Origin: Cyanobacteria bacterium RI_101 | Lineage (GTDB): Bacteria; Cyanobacteriota; Cyanobacteriia; Cyanobacteriales; Microcystaceae | DNA length: 64,000 bases | Assembly (NCBI GenBank): GCA_016471375.1 | Contig: WGLZ01000013.1 | Coordinates: forward strand, 1 to 64,000 | Direction: 5' to 3' | Part shown: piece after piece, positions 53,571 to 63,312 of the stretch | How the letters are laid out: each line of letters opens with the position of its first letter | How positions within the stretch are numbered: position 1 is the first letter of the stretch | Made by a program: the position numbers and the translations under genes | Notes under the pieces: model-generated | The model's input: the letters and a program-made list of their open reading frames with translations, nothing else | The model's database searches: none | Told to the model about the DNA's origin: nothing

Positions 53571-53609
53571 ACTGTTCTCTCCCCTAAATGGATTCAGCGA
53601 AACCTAACG

Positions 53610-54647
53610 CTAAGCGCCGGGTATGGTCTCGGGCGTCGCCGCTAAGTTGGCCGTCCAGGCGCTGATGCGCTCCGAGACGCGGTTATCGTAGGCTTCCTGG
53701 GCGAGACGGATGGCGTTAAACACCGACGGCGCTTTGGAACTGCCGTGGCTAATAATACAGATGCCGTCAACTCCGAACAAGAGGGCGCCGCCGTGCTCGG
53801 CGTGGTCGATCCGTTGCTTGATCCGCTTCAGGTTCGGCGCCAAAATGGCGGAGCCGACTAAACCCCGCCAGCCTTGGGGCAGTTCTTCTTTAAAAATATT
53901 GAGGACAATTTCCCCCACCGCTTCGGCGAATTTTAAAACCACGTTGCCCACAAACCCGTCGCAGACAACGACGTCAAAATTGCCGGAGAGGATGTCTCGC
54001 CCTTCGGCGTTGCCCACAAAGGGAATCTTGGGGTTGGCTTCTAGGCGCTGGTAGGTTTGCAGGGCTAAATCATTCCCCTTCGTCGGTTCTTCGCCAATAT
54101 TGAGCAGTCCCACCTTGGGGTCCGGGGTGCCGAGGACGTACTTGCTATAAACGGCGCCCATGAGGGCGAACTGCTCCAAATATTTGGGCTTGCAATCCAC
54201 GTTGGCGCCGACGTCGAGGAGGATCACCGATTTATCCGCCAGCAGGGTCGGAAACACCGTGCCGATGGCCGGCCGGTCAATCCCCTTGAGTCGCCCCAAC
54301 TTTAACAGCGCCGCGGCCATAGCCGCCCCGGAATGACCGGCGGAAACCACCGCGTCGGCCCGCCCCTCTTTCACTAAACCCATGGCCACATTGATAGACG
54401 CCTGGGGCTTGCGCCGGAGCGCCGTCAGGGGTTCTTCCTCCATGGACACCACCCCTTCGGCGTCGATAATTTGCAAATTGCCGTGGTCGCCGGGATTCCG
54501 GGCCAGGTAGGCTTGGATTTGCTCCCGGTCTCCCACCAATAAAATTTCCACCGCCAACTCGGCGCCCGCGCGGATGGCTCCGGCGACAATTTCATCCGGG
54601 GCATGGTCTCCCCCCATCGCATCCAGTGCAATTCTTGCGCGCGTCAC
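53610..54647 (-). CDS. plsX: Phosphate acyltransferase PlsX
   Basis: PlsX converts acyl-ACP to acyl-phosphate, the donor for PlsY in phospholipid synthesis. The 345 residues show IALDAMGGDHAPDEIVAGAI at the start, SAGHSGAAMAAALLKLGRLK and the GNAEGRDILSGNFDVVVCDG segment. The GTG at 54647 was chosen because the protein then begins MTRARIALDAMGG; a TTG 18 bases further up is possible. Likely operon with fabH. Confidence 0.95.
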   Translation of the reverse strand: MTRARIALDAMGGDHAPDEIVAGAIRAGAELAVEILLVGDREQIQAYLARNPGDHGNLQIIDAEGVVSMEEEPLTALRRKPQASINVAMGLVKEGRADAVVSAGHSGAAMAAALLKLGRLKGIDRPAIGTVFPTLLADKSVILLDVGANVDCKPKYLEQFALMGAVYSKYVLGTPDPKVGLLNIGEEPTKGNDLALQTYQRLEANPKIPFVGNAEGRDILSGNFDVVVCDGFVGNVVLKFAEAVGEIVLNIFKEELPQGWRGLVGSAILAPNLKRIKQRIDHAEHGGALLFGVDGICIISHGSSKAPSVFNAIRLAQEAYDNRVSERISAWTANLAATPETIPGA

Positions 54648-54842
54648 GACTCTAGCCCACCTCAATGAGAATCCAGGAAATTGTAGCAGACTCCCCCAAC
54701 CTAGTTACCAGCGGGTTACTAGAAAAATTCCCCTCGCGATTTTTAAGATCTCCCGTTTCGGTGATTCCCCCGAAGCGCCGCTCGGTTTTTGGTAGAATTT
54801 AAACTCGCACCTTGATTCGGACTCTCCCGTTAAACATAGCCC

Positions 54843-55439
54843 ATGATACCTACCGTCATCGAAACTTCAGGTCGGGGCGAGCGCGCCTTTGACATTTACT
54901 CCCGTCTCTTGCGGGAGCGCATTGTCTTTTTGGGACAGGAAGTCCGGGACGAAAGCGCCAATTTGGTGGTGGCCCAACTCCTCTTTTTAGAAGCGGAAGA
55001 TCCCGAAAAGGATATTTACCTCTACATCAACTCCCCCGGCGGCTCCGTTTCCGCCGGTTTGGGAATCTTCGACACCATGAACCAAGTTCGTCCCGATGTT
55101 TGCACCATCTGCATCGGTCTAGCGGCCAGCATGGGCGCCTTTCTCCTCAGCGCCGGCGCCAAGGGCAAACGCATGAGCCTCCCCAACTCCCGCATTATGA
55201 TTCACCAACCCCTGGGCGGCGCCCAGGGTCAGGCCACGGACATTGAAATTCAAGCCAAGGAAATTCTTTACCTCAAGGGTCTGCTCAATCAACACCTGGC
55301 TAACCATACCGGACAACCCCTAGACCGCATCGCCGAGGACACCGAGCGGGACTTCTTCATGTCCGCCGAGGACGCCCAGGAGTACGGTTTAATCGATCAG
55401 GTCATCGACCGGCGCCCCTCCGCCGCCAATCCCCTTTAA
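54843..55439 (+). CDS. clpP: ATP-dependent Clp protease proteolytic subunit
   Basis: A 198-residue ClpP with an intact triad: Ser96 ([11 protein letters not shown]), His121 ([12 protein letters not shown]) and Asp170 ([13 protein letters not shown]). Cyanobacteria carry several clpP paralogues and a non-catalytic clpR; this is a catalytic one, and which paralogue it is cannot be told here. An extended -10-like GGTAGAAT lies about 50 bases upstream of the ATG. Confidence 0.95.
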   Translation: MIPTVIETSGRGERAFDIYSRLLRERIVFLGQEVRDESANLVVAQLLFLEAEDPEKDIYLYINSPGGSVSAGLGIFDTMNQVRPDVCTICIGLAASMGAFLLSAGAKGKRMSLPNSRIMIHQPLGGAQGQATDIEIQAKEILYLKGLLNQHLANHTGQPLDRIAEDTERDFFMSAEDAQEYGLIDQVIDRRPSAANPL

Positions 55440-55441
55440 CA

Positions 55442-55580
55442 GAGTTCAGATATCAGATACCAGATTTCAGATTTCAGGGGATGGACTGGGCTTGACCTAG
55501 CCAACTTGAGGGCTATTTGGTTACGATGGGCGCTAATAACCGTTCACTGATATCTGATACCTGATATCTGTTCACTGAAT
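55442..55580. repeat. Two arms of the CTGATATCTG repeat family after clpP
   Basis: CAGATATCAGATACCAGA at 55448 and CTGATATCTGATACCTGA at 55549 are inverted relative to each other with about 70 bp between, so the RNA could form a long stem. The enclosed sequence holds no gene. Confidence 0.72.
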
Positions 55581-55587
55581 AACCGCT

Positions 55588-55971
55588 ATGTTAGGACGAT
55601 TTCAGCGCAGTTGCCTCCGTCTGGAAGTTCCCGCCCCCGGCGCCGCCGTCGGTCAGGCGCTGACTCGCGCGTCTCAATTGCGGCAATGGTTAGCTCCCCA
55701 ATATTTCGGGCTGGGTCTGCCGGAGCGTTTAACCCAGGGGCTGACTTTTACGACGGGTTTAGGGTTGCTGACCATTGAGCACCGGGTGGACTACCTGAGC
55801 GATAACGCCCTGCGTCTGCTTCTGAGTCGGGGGGTGGACGGGTTTCAGGAATGGAGTTGGGGGGACGGCTGGGCGCAATCCCGCCTGGAGGGAATTTCCC
55901 TTCTGCCCCTCAACCTAGCCCAAACCGCCTGTCTCTGGCGCCTACGGCAATTTCTAGAGTCTGAGCGTTAA
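55588..55971 (+). CDS. Conserved cyanobacterial protein of unknown function
   Basis: A 127-residue soluble protein with a SRPBCC-like alternation of strands (LGLLTIEHRVDYLSDNALRL; GVDGFQEWSWGDGWAQSRLE) and a final helix (NLAQTACLWRLRQFLES). The 'GiDGf.eW.WGdGW.QSrleG.SLLPLNl' core resembles proteins I have seen throughout cyanobacteria, without an assigned role. It lies 6 bases from the convergent sds stop. Confidence 0.68.
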   Translation: MLGRFQRSCLRLEVPAPGAAVGQALTRASQLRQWLAPQYFGLGLPERLTQGLTFTTGLGLLTIEHRVDYLSDNALRLLLSRGVDGFQEWSWGDGWAQSRLEGISLLPLNLAQTACLWRLRQFLESER

Positions 55972-55976
55972 TTCGC

Positions 55977-56948
55977 CTAATAAATACGACTGAGGACATA
56001 GTCCGCGACGTCGATCAGGGAATCCTTGGCCGCCGAAGGCTGGAGGCAATCCAGATATTGCAGGGCTCGCTTGCCGTGGCTCTGGGCCAATTCCCTCGCT
56101 CGATGGACGCCATCGCTTTGACGCACCAGCGCCAGCGCCTGCTCAATGTCGCCGTTTTCGGCGAATTCCCGCTCGATTAAGCCCCGCAAACCCGGAAACT
56201 CTTCCAGGGCGAACAGCGCCGGCGCCGTGATATTGCCGCTGAGGAGGTCGGAGCCGGCGGGTTTACCGAGGACTTCCGTGGGGGAGGTAAAGTCTAGAAT
56301 ATCGTCCACAATTTGGAAAGCCAGCCCCAGATCCCGCCCGTAGCGGTAGAGTTTTTCCGCGGTTTCGAGGGAGACGTCGCTTAAGACCGCCGCCGCTTTG
56401 GCGCTGTTGGCGATTAAGGAAGCGGTTTTGTAATAACTTTTGTCGAGGTAAACCTCTAGGGAAACCTCGACGTCGAAGCGGTTGATGCTTTGTAAAATCT
56501 CTCCTTCGGCGAAGTCCCGAATCACTTCTGAGAGGAGCTTCACCACCTGTAAATTATCCAGATTAGCCAGATACCAGGAGGACTGAGCAAAGAGAAAGTC
56601 CCCCGCCAAAACGGCGATCCGATTGTCAAAGAGACTATTGACCGTGGGCGCGTTGCGCCGCAGGGCCGCTTCGTCCACCACGTCGTCGTGGACTAGACTG
56701 GCGGTGTGGATCATTTCCGTGATCTCCGCCAGGCGCCGATGGCGGGGCGTCGGTTCCTCTCCCCCCAGGGTGGCTCTAGAAACCAGCAGGACAATGGCCG
56801 GCCGCAGACGCTTCCCCCCCGCCTCAAATAAGTGCTCCGCCGCGGCGCCGAGAATGGGATGACGGGCGCTGATGAGCCGTTTTAAATTTTCCGTTAATAG
56901 GCGGAGGTCTGACTCAACGGGCGCAAAGAGAGAGGTACTAGAGAGCAT
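55977..56948 (-). CDS. sds: Solanesyl (long-chain) diphosphate synthase
   Basis: A 323-residue trans-prenyltransferase that makes the C45 side chain of plastoquinone-9. Both aspartate-rich motifs are intact: Asp88/89/92 (SLVHDDVVDEAALRRN) and Asp215/216/219 (QIVDDILDFTSPTEVLGKPA). Small residues before the first motif agree with a long-chain product, which, with the cyanobacterial setting, suggests solanesyl diphosphate. Exact chain length is inferred. Confidence 0.9.
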   Translation of the reverse strand: MLSSTSLFAPVESDLRLLTENLKRLISARHPILGAAAEHLFEAGGKRLRPAIVLLVSRATLGGEEPTPRHRRLAEITEMIHTASLVHDDVVDEAALRRNAPTVNSLFDNRIAVLAGDFLFAQSSWYLANLDNLQVVKLLSEVIRDFAEGEILQSINRFDVEVSLEVYLDKSYYKTASLIANSAKAAAVLSDVSLETAEKLYRYGRDLGLAFQIVDDILDFTSPTEVLGKPAGSDLLSGNITAPALFALEEFPGLRGLIEREFAENGDIEQALALVRQSDGVHRARELAQSHGKRALQYLDCLQPSAAKDSLIDVADYVLSRIY

Positions 56949-57043
56949 TGGCTAGCCAAACCCGGCGGATGATGTGACAAAAGTTTACAATTCTAGTCCT
57001 CAGTATAGTCAAGTCTTTGACTCCTCGCCTAGGCAAAACCGCT

Positions 57044-58012
57044 CTAACCCGCTCGATGGGAGTCCACTTTCTCCAGCGCCGCCTGGATCTCGTCCGCGGC
57101 CTCCAGTTCTGTCCCGACGACGGAGCGCACCCCCTCCAGGGTAGAAAGAATATTGCGGGGATCGAGGAACATCACCTTGGCGCTTTCGCTATTACCGACG
57201 GCGGTCGCCATTTGTAAATACTGCTGAGCCAGGATAAATTGCAGAGCCTCCCGCCCGCGGCGCTCGTTCGCCAGTTTCGCCGTCAGGATAGCGAGGGCCT
57301 CCGCCGTGCCCTTGGCTTCTAGAACCCGTTGTTGTTGCTCCGCCTCCGCCTTGAGGATCGCCGCCTTTTTCATCGCCTCCGCGTCTAGAACCCTCGCTTC
57401 CGCTTGCCCTTGGGCGGAGTTAATGGCGGAGTCCCGTTGCCCTTCCGAGGTTAAAATCGCGGCCCGTTTTTTGCGCTCCGCCGCCATCTGCAATTCCATG
57501 GATTCCAGCACCGCCTTGGAGGGCATGATGTCCCGCAGTTCCACCCGGGTTACTTTCACGCCCCAGGGATCGGTGGCGATGTCCAGATCTCGCAGGAGGG
57601 TTTCATTAATTTCCGTGCGGGCGGTGAAGGTCTGATCCAGCTCCAACTTGCCCACTTCCGAGCGAATTTGGGTCAAGACGAGGTTCACCATAGCCGATTG
57701 GAGATTTTCGACTTTATAGTAAGCTTTTTCCATATCGACAATGCGCCAATAGACCACCGCGTCCACCGTAATGGAAACATTGTCCTTGGTAATGCAAGAT
57801 TGGGGGGGGATATCTAAAACCTTTTCTCGGATGGTGCCTTTATAAACTACCCGGTCCATAATGGGCAGAATAAAATTGAGACCGGGGCTAAGTTTTTTGT
57901 TGTAGCTCCCTAGGCGCTCCACGAGATACTCGTTTTTTTCGTTGACGATTTTGACGGAACCGAAGAGACCGGAGCCGAAGATGACGAGGAAAACCAAACC
58001 AAAGAATTCCAT
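57044..58012 (-). CDS. SPFH (band 7, stomatin-like) membrane protein
   Basis: A 322-residue protein with one N-terminal membrane helix ([20 protein letters not shown]), an SPFH domain ([40 protein letters not shown]-like region near 80-100; [18 protein letters not shown]) and an Ala/Glu-rich coiled coil at about 175-250. It is a slipin/QmcA-type scaffold that would form large ring assemblies at a membrane. The companion NfeD gene is not adjacent. Probably monocistronic. Confidence 0.9.
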   Translation of the reverse strand: MEFFGLVFLVIFGSGLFGSVKIVNEKNEYLVERLGSYNKKLSPGLNFILPIMDRVVYKGTIREKVLDIPPQSCITKDNVSITVDAVVYWRIVDMEKAYYKVENLQSAMVNLVLTQIRSEVGKLELDQTFTARTEINETLLRDLDIATDPWGVKVTRVELRDIMPSKAVLESMELQMAAERKKRAAILTSEGQRDSAINSAQGQAEARVLDAEAMKKAAILKAEAEQQQRVLEAKGTAEALAILTAKLANERRGREALQFILAQQYLQMATAVGNSESAKVMFLDPRNILSTLEGVRSVVGTELEAADEIQAALEKVDSHRAG

Positions 58013-58054
58013 AGGGGTTGAGGAGGGTAGAGAGTCGGGGTTATTCTAACAAAT

Positions 58055-60157
58055 TTAGGAGGGGTTCTCAGGCTCCTGAAGGACAAAGCGCCCCGGCGCC
58101 GTTTGCAGAAAATCCGTCATCTCCTCGAAGGGAATAGCCCGACTAAACCAAAAGCCCTGCATTTCGTCGCAACCTAAGCCCCGTAGGCGCCGCGCTTGAG
58201 CCTCGGTTTCCACTCCTTCCGCCACCACCTTCAGATTAAAGCCCCGCCCCAGGACTAAAACGGCGCCGATAATGGCTTCGTCGGCGGGGTCGGTGAGCAG
58301 ATCTTGAATAAAAGCCCGGTCGATTTTGAGGGTATTAAAGGGAAAATGTTTCAGATAAGCCAAGGAGGAATAGCCGGTGCCAAAATCATCCATTGATAAA
58401 GAGACCCCCAACTCCCGAAACGCCTCTAAAAGTTGGCGGGCCGCGGCCACATTCTGCATAACGATACTTTCGGTGATTTCCAATTCAATCCGCTGGGGGG
58501 GAATATTTTCTTCCGCCAGCGCCCTCGCCAAGGTGGGGAGTAAATCCGCCTCCTGAAACTGGCGGGGGGAGAGGTTGATGGCAATGCGAAACTCTGTCGG
58601 GACGAGGGCCTGCCAACGCCGAAAGTGTTCGCAAGCTTTACGAAGCACCCATTCTCCTACGGGAACGATTAAATTACTCGCTTCCAGGATCGGCACAAAT
58701 TTCGCCGGAGAAACCAGCCCTTCCTTCGGGTGTCGCCACCGGAGCAGGGCCTCTACCCCGGAAATCGCGCCGGTGCGGATATTAATCTGGGGTTGATAGT
58801 AGAGGACAAATTGATCGCTCTCCAGCGCCCGGTGGAGTTCGTGCTCCAGACTAATGCGGGTAAACTTATTAGCGATCTGAGAAGGGTCGTAGAAGCCGTA
58901 GGGACGGTAGGCCTGATTTTTAAGGTCGTTCAGCGCCGCGTTGCCGTTCATCAAGAGAGTTTCGGTGTTATCGCCGTGGTCGGGGTAAAGGGCGACGCCG
59001 ATGTGGGCCTGGAGATAGAGGGGGTTTTCCCGGATTAAAATGGGGCGTTTGATCACCGCCAGCAGGCGCTTGGCGAAAGCCTCCGCTTCCTTGACCCCTT
59101 GGCAGGTGGCTAACAAAATGGCGAACTCGTTCCCCTGCCAACGACAGAGACAGTCCCCCAACCGCACCTGGGCCTTGAGGCGCTCCGTCGCCTGACAGAG
59201 CATTTCGTCCACTAGCGCGTGGCCCAAAACGTCGTTAAGGGAATCAAAGTCCCGGAAGCCGACGAACAGTAGGGCGATTTGGTGATTTCTTTCCTGGGCG
59301 AGGGTCAACGCCCAGGAGACCTCCTGTTTGAAGAAAAAACGGTTGGGCAAATCCGTAATCGGGTCATGGAAGGCTTGATAATTGAGGGATTGTTCGGCGA
59401 CTTTACGCTCGGTAATATCGAAAATATAACTGCGAATAAACTGATTTTCCGGTAAATAGTGAAGATGTTGCTCGTAGAATTTATCTTGAACTTGCACTTC
59501 CCGGCGCCGGATATAATAATTCTTCTCTTCTTGTAAATTACTGTTTAATCCCTTGAGTAAGGGATGCTCTACAGACTCTTCGATCAAAGTCGGAAATTTT
59601 TCTTGAGCGGATAGATTGATATAGGTAATACGCCCAAAGTAATCAATTTCTACTAAAGGATAGGGGCTATATTCAATCATCGACGCCAATTTCTCTAGGC
59701 GCTCCGGGGGCAGGGATTTGAAATTGGGGTCGTGGATCAGGGTCGCTTCCCATTGCTCCTGGGGCAGGGGATCGGCTAAGTCAAAAAAACCTTCCCGCTG
59801 GCTGGCCGCTAGCGCCTGTTCTTCTTCGAGAGAAGTGGTCAGGATTTGGTAGAAAGCTTGAATGTCTTCGGCGAAGCCAATCACGTCCCCATGTTCCAGC
59901 TCTCGCTCTAGAAAAGACTCCCCGTTGATCCAAATGCCGTTGCGACTGCGGTTACCCTCCAGGTCCCCGTCAATAATCTGGAAACTGATTTCTAGATTCG
60001 GATTGATTTTTTTGACTAGGGTGGCGTGTTTACGGGAAATTTGGGGCGAAGGGATTACAATAGTATTGCTAGGATGGCGGCCGATAGAGTAGTACGAATT
60101 TTGGAGACGAATCACCCGTTTAAAGGAGGGCGAATCAATGATCAATCGGTGTAACAT
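58055..60157 (-). CDS. FHA-PAS-GGDEF-EAL protein, probably a c-di-GMP phosphodiesterase
   Basis: A 700-residue cytosolic protein. FHA domain at 1-110 (YYSIGRHPSNTIVIPSPQIS, SRKHA, then NRSRNGIWING), a PAS-like unit at about 160-270, GGDEF at about 280-430 and EAL at about 440-690. The GGDEF signature is replaced by W-Q-G-N-E-F (residues 340-345), so cyclase activity is unlikely. The EAL domain keeps Glu469-Ala-Leu-Leu-Arg, DDFGTGYSSL and VAEGVET, so it should hydrolyse c-di-GMP. The FHA domain suggests control by a phosphothreonine partner. Start at the ATG at 60157. Divergent from the hybrid kinase gene. Confidence 0.93.
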   Translation of the reverse strand: MLHRLIIDSPSFKRVIRLQNSYYSIGRHPSNTIVIPSPQISRKHATLVKKINPNLEISFQIIDGDLEGNRSRNGIWINGESFLERELEHGDVIGFAEDIQAFYQILTTSLEEEQALAASQREGFFDLADPLPQEQWEATLIHDPNFKSLPPERLEKLASMIEYSPYPLVEIDYFGRITYINLSAQEKFPTLIEESVEHPLLKGLNSNLQEEKNYYIRRREVQVQDKFYEQHLHYLPENQFIRSYIFDITERKVAEQSLNYQAFHDPITDLPNRFFFKQEVSWALTLAQERNHQIALLFVGFRDFDSLNDVLGHALVDEMLCQATERLKAQVRLGDCLCRWQGNEFAILLATCQGVKEAEAFAKRLLAVIKRPILIRENPLYLQAHIGVALYPDHGDNTETLLMNGNAALNDLKNQAYRPYGFYDPSQIANKFTRISLEHELHRALESDQFVLYYQPQINIRTGAISGVEALLRWRHPKEGLVSPAKFVPILEASNLIVPVGEWVLRKACEHFRRWQALVPTEFRIAINLSPRQFQEADLLPTLARALAEENIPPQRIELEITESIVMQNVAAARQLLEAFRELGVSLSMDDFGTGYSSLAYLKHFPFNTLKIDRAFIQDLLTDPADEAIIGAVLVLGRGFNLKVVAEGVETEAQARRLRGLGCDEMQGFWFSRAIPFEEMTDFLQTAPGRFVLQEPENPS

Positions 60158-60453
60158 AGGCCCTGATCCTGAAGAGGGCGCTTGGGGTATCCCCAAAGAC
60201 TAAGACTCCCCCTAAGATAGGAGAAAGACGGGCCTGCGAGCGCCGTTTCAACCTTACTCTACCTTTTTTCCTAGGGTCAACCCCAAGAAACTCTTTCTTA
60301 ACCTCCTCTTTCGCCCTCTCGCCCTGCTTCCTTAGTTGGGAACCACCCTCAAAATCCCCCTTTTTTGAGAGGGACTTAAGAGAATTTACGTAGGGAATTA
60401 GGCGTTGGCTAAGCAACCTCTTCGGAAACCTCTCCTAGGGAACCGTAGCCGCT
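60158..60453. other. Divergent region between the EAL protein and the histidine kinase
   Basis: 296 bp. CCCCCTTTTTTGAGAGGGACTT near 60354-60376 is a degenerate half of the double-hairpin repeat. A rough inverted pair (CCTAGGGTCAACCCC near 60270) is also present. No gene seen; promoters for both neighbours should be here. Confidence 0.45.
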
Positions 60454-63312
60454 ATGTCCAGGACTTCTCTTCCTCAATTATTACTGGTCGATGACAAACC
60501 GGAAAACTTACGCTTGCTAGAAGATATTTTATCCCCGGCGGGCTATGAGTGCCAATCCGCGACCTCCGGGAAAGCGGCGCTGGCGGCCGTCGATCAAAAT
60601 TTTTATACATTAGTCGTTTTGGATTTAATGATGCCGGGGATGGACGGATTAGAAACCGCCCAAAGAATCCGGCAAACCCAGCGGGGAAAGGCTTTGCCCA
60701 TCGTCTTTTTAACAGGCTCTCAGCCCGCGGAGGCGGACATTATAGCGGGTTATGAACTGGGCGCTTGCGATTATTTAATTAAACCCGTTCATCCCCGCAT
60801 TTTACTCTCCAAGGTCAATGTTTTTGTTCAGCTAGAACAACAGAAGCAACAGCTTATTCATCAATTTACAGAATGCGAGTGGGTGAGAGACCAGTTAAAT
60901 CATTTAACCCATAATCTTGAACAAATTGTTCAAGAAAAAACCCAGGCTTTGGAATGTCAAAACCGGCGCTTAGAAGAACAACTCCAACGCCAACAACATC
61001 TAGAGCAAGTCCTGGCCTCCATTTCCGACGCCGTGCTTATGACGGACGAGGCGGGGAATTTCACCTTTATTTGTCCCAATATCGACCATATTTTTGGCTA
61101 TACTCAGGCAGAAATTGAAAATCTGACCAATATTGAGGCGCTTTTAGGCGATCTAGAACTTGACCTCAGCGATCTCAATGGCTATTCAGAAATTGTCAAC
61201 CGCGAGCGCCGGATTGAGGATCGTTGGGGGCAATCTCGGGATTTACTGATTAATATTAAAAAAGTCGCCATCGGCGCGAGTCGTTATCTTTATACCTGTC
61301 GGGATATTACGGAACGCAAAAAAATCGAAGAAGCCCTCCGCCAAAGTCGCAACCAACTGGACAATATTCTCTCCCATACCCGCAACGCCCTCATCGTTCT
61401 CGACCAAGGGGGTCTGATTCAATACGTTAACGCCAGCGCCGTCGAACTGTTTGGACGTCCCGAAGGGGATTTAATTGGCTCCGATTGGGGTTATCCCCTC
61501 ACCACCGACGGCGCCGAAATTGAAATTATTACTCCCGCTCAGGAACTCAAAGTCGCTATTCTGACCCTAGGGGAAATTATCTGGGAAGAAGAGCCGGCTT
61601 ATCTGGTTTCTTTACGGGATATTACTGAGCAAAAGGCGCTAGCGGAATCGTTAGAGGAAAACGAGCAAAAATATCATCATTTGATGGAGAATCTCCAGAG
61701 CGGCGTCGTCGTCCACGGGCCCGACACCCGCGTCACCTACGCCAATCCCGCCGCGCTGGAGTTTTTGGGGCTAGGGGAGCGAGAAATGCTAGGTAAATCC
61801 GACACCGATCCCGCTTGGCGCTTTTATCGCGGCGATGGCCAGCCGATCCAAAACGCCGACTTTCCTGTTAATCAGGTTTTGGAAACCCATCAGCCCCTAC
61901 GCAATTTTGAAATGGGCGTCTATCGACCGGATTTAGACGCGGTGTTGTGGGCGTGGATCAACGCTTATCCTGAATTGAACGAAGCCGGAGAACTCCAACA
62001 AATTATCGTCACGTTTATTGACATTACCGAACGCAAAGAAGCCGAATTTCAACTCCAAAACCTGAACGACCAACTAGAAACTCTAATTCAGTCTAGAACC
62101 CAAGAGCTAGAGGCCGCTAACGCCCACCTCCTGCGGGAAATGATTGAGCGGGAGCAAGTTGATTTAGCTCTGAAAAATCAGGAGTTAAAATATCGGGCTT
62201 TGGTCGAAGACGCCGGAGACGCCATTATTTTGATGGATATTGAGCAAAATATTTTGGAAGTCAATCATCAAGCCATTAGCCTGACTGGTTACTCCCAGGA
62301 AAATTGGCTTAATCTTTCCCAACTCAGCTTTATCGCTCCCTCCCGGCGCTCGGAAGCCCAGGACTTTTGGCGGGAACTTCTACGAAAAAAAAATCTGGTC
62401 TGGTCGAACTCGGAAATTCTCACCCAAACGGGGGAAAGCATTGGTTGCGATATTACCGCCAGTTTGATTGAATACGGCGATCAACGGGTGGTGCAATGGA
62501 TTATTCGGGATATGCGGGAGCGCCAACGGGCGGAGGCCAAGATCCAAGAGGCGCTGGAAAAAGAGCGGGAACTGAGCCAACTCAAGGGGCAATTTGTGGA
62601 TATTGTTTCCCATGAATTTAGAACGCCCCTCACGTCCATTCTGGGCTTTGCCGAACTCCTACTGCGCTATCAACAGCGCCTCTCCCCGGACAAGCAACAG
62701 CGCTACATTCAAAATATCCAGACCTCCGGTTTCCGCCTCAAGGCCTTAATTGAAGACGTGCTTTGTCTCAGTCGGGCCGAATCCGGGCGCCTAGACTTCC
62801 ACCCGGAGCCAACCTTAGTGACGGAGTTTTGCCAGGAACTCTTGGAAGAACTACGCTATGGGCAGGGGCAACATCACGATTTGCGCTGGCGAGAAGAGGG
62901 AATCTGTCGCGGCTTGGCGCTGTTGGACGCTCGTCTTCTGCGGCACGCCCTCTCCAATCTCCTCAGCAACGCCATTAAATATTCCCCGGCGGGGAGCGTC
63001 GTCGCCTTAACGTTAACCTGGGCGCCGGAGCGGTTAATCCTGACGGTTCAGGATCAAGGCATCGGCATTCCCGAAGCGGATCAAGCGGCGCTGTTTGAAT
63101 CCTTTCGCCGGGCCAGCAATGTGGGCACTATCGAAGGCACGGGACTCGGATTAAGTATTGTTAAACGCTATGTGGAATTACAAGGGGGAGAAATTACCTT
63201 TGAAAGTCGCGTCGACGTCGGCAGCGCCTTTACCATTACCTTGCCTCTAGTCTGGGCCGAGGGCGGCCCGAATCCCGGCGCCGAGGAGGCCGATTTGGGA
63301 ATTGCGGATTAG
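60454..63312 (+). CDS. Response-regulator/multi-PAS histidine kinase
   Basis: A 952-residue cytosolic hybrid. Receiver domain at 8-125 with phospho-acceptor Asp57 (TLVVLDLMMPGMDGLETAQR) and the Lys of YLIKPVHP. Coiled coil to about 185, then four PAS domains (about 186-290, 295-395, 405-530, 570-690), HisKA with His720 (FVDIVSHEFRTPLTSILGF) and HATPase (LSNLLSNAIKYS, VQDQGIGIPEADQAALFESF, GTGLGLSIVKRYVE). The receiver sits at the N-terminus, so it is probably an input rather than a relay. No transmembrane segment. Target unknown; the divergent EAL gene is a candidate partner. Confidence 0.94.
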   Translation: MSRTSLPQLLLVDDKPENLRLLEDILSPAGYECQSATSGKAALAAVDQNFYTLVVLDLMMPGMDGLETAQRIRQTQRGKALPIVFLTGSQPAEADIIAGYELGACDYLIKPVHPRILLSKVNVFVQLEQQKQQLIHQFTECEWVRDQLNHLTHNLEQIVQEKTQALECQNRRLEEQLQRQQHLEQVLASISDAVLMTDEAGNFTFICPNIDHIFGYTQAEIENLTNIEALLGDLELDLSDLNGYSEIVNRERRIEDRWGQSRDLLINIKKVAIGASRYLYTCRDITERKKIEEALRQSRNQLDNILSHTRNALIVLDQGGLIQYVNASAVELFGRPEGDLIGSDWGYPLTTDGAEIEIITPAQELKVAILTLGEIIWEEEPAYLVSLRDITEQKALAESLEENEQKYHHLMENLQSGVVVHGPDTRVTYANPAALEFLGLGEREMLGKSDTDPAWRFYRGDGQPIQNADFPVNQVLETHQPLRNFEMGVYRPDLDAVLWAWINAYPELNEAGELQQIIVTFIDITERKEAEFQLQNLNDQLETLIQSRTQELEAANAHLLREMIEREQVDLALKNQELKYRALVEDAGDAIILMDIEQNILEVNHQAISLTGYSQENWLNLSQLSFIAPSRRSEAQDFWRELLRKKNLVWSNSEILTQTGESIGCDITASLIEYGDQRVVQWIIRDMRERQRAEAKIQEALEKERELSQLKGQFVDIVSHEFRTPLTSILGFAELLLRYQQRLSPDKQQRYIQNIQTSGFRLKALIEDVLCLSRAESGRLDFHPEPTLVTEFCQELLEELRYGQGQHHDLRWREEGICRGLALLDARLLRHALSNLLSNAIKYSPAGSVVALTLTWAPERLILTVQDQGIGIPEADQAALFESFRRASNVGTIEGTGLGLSIVKRYVELQGGEITFESRVDVGSAFTITLPLVWAEGGPNPGAEEADLGIAD

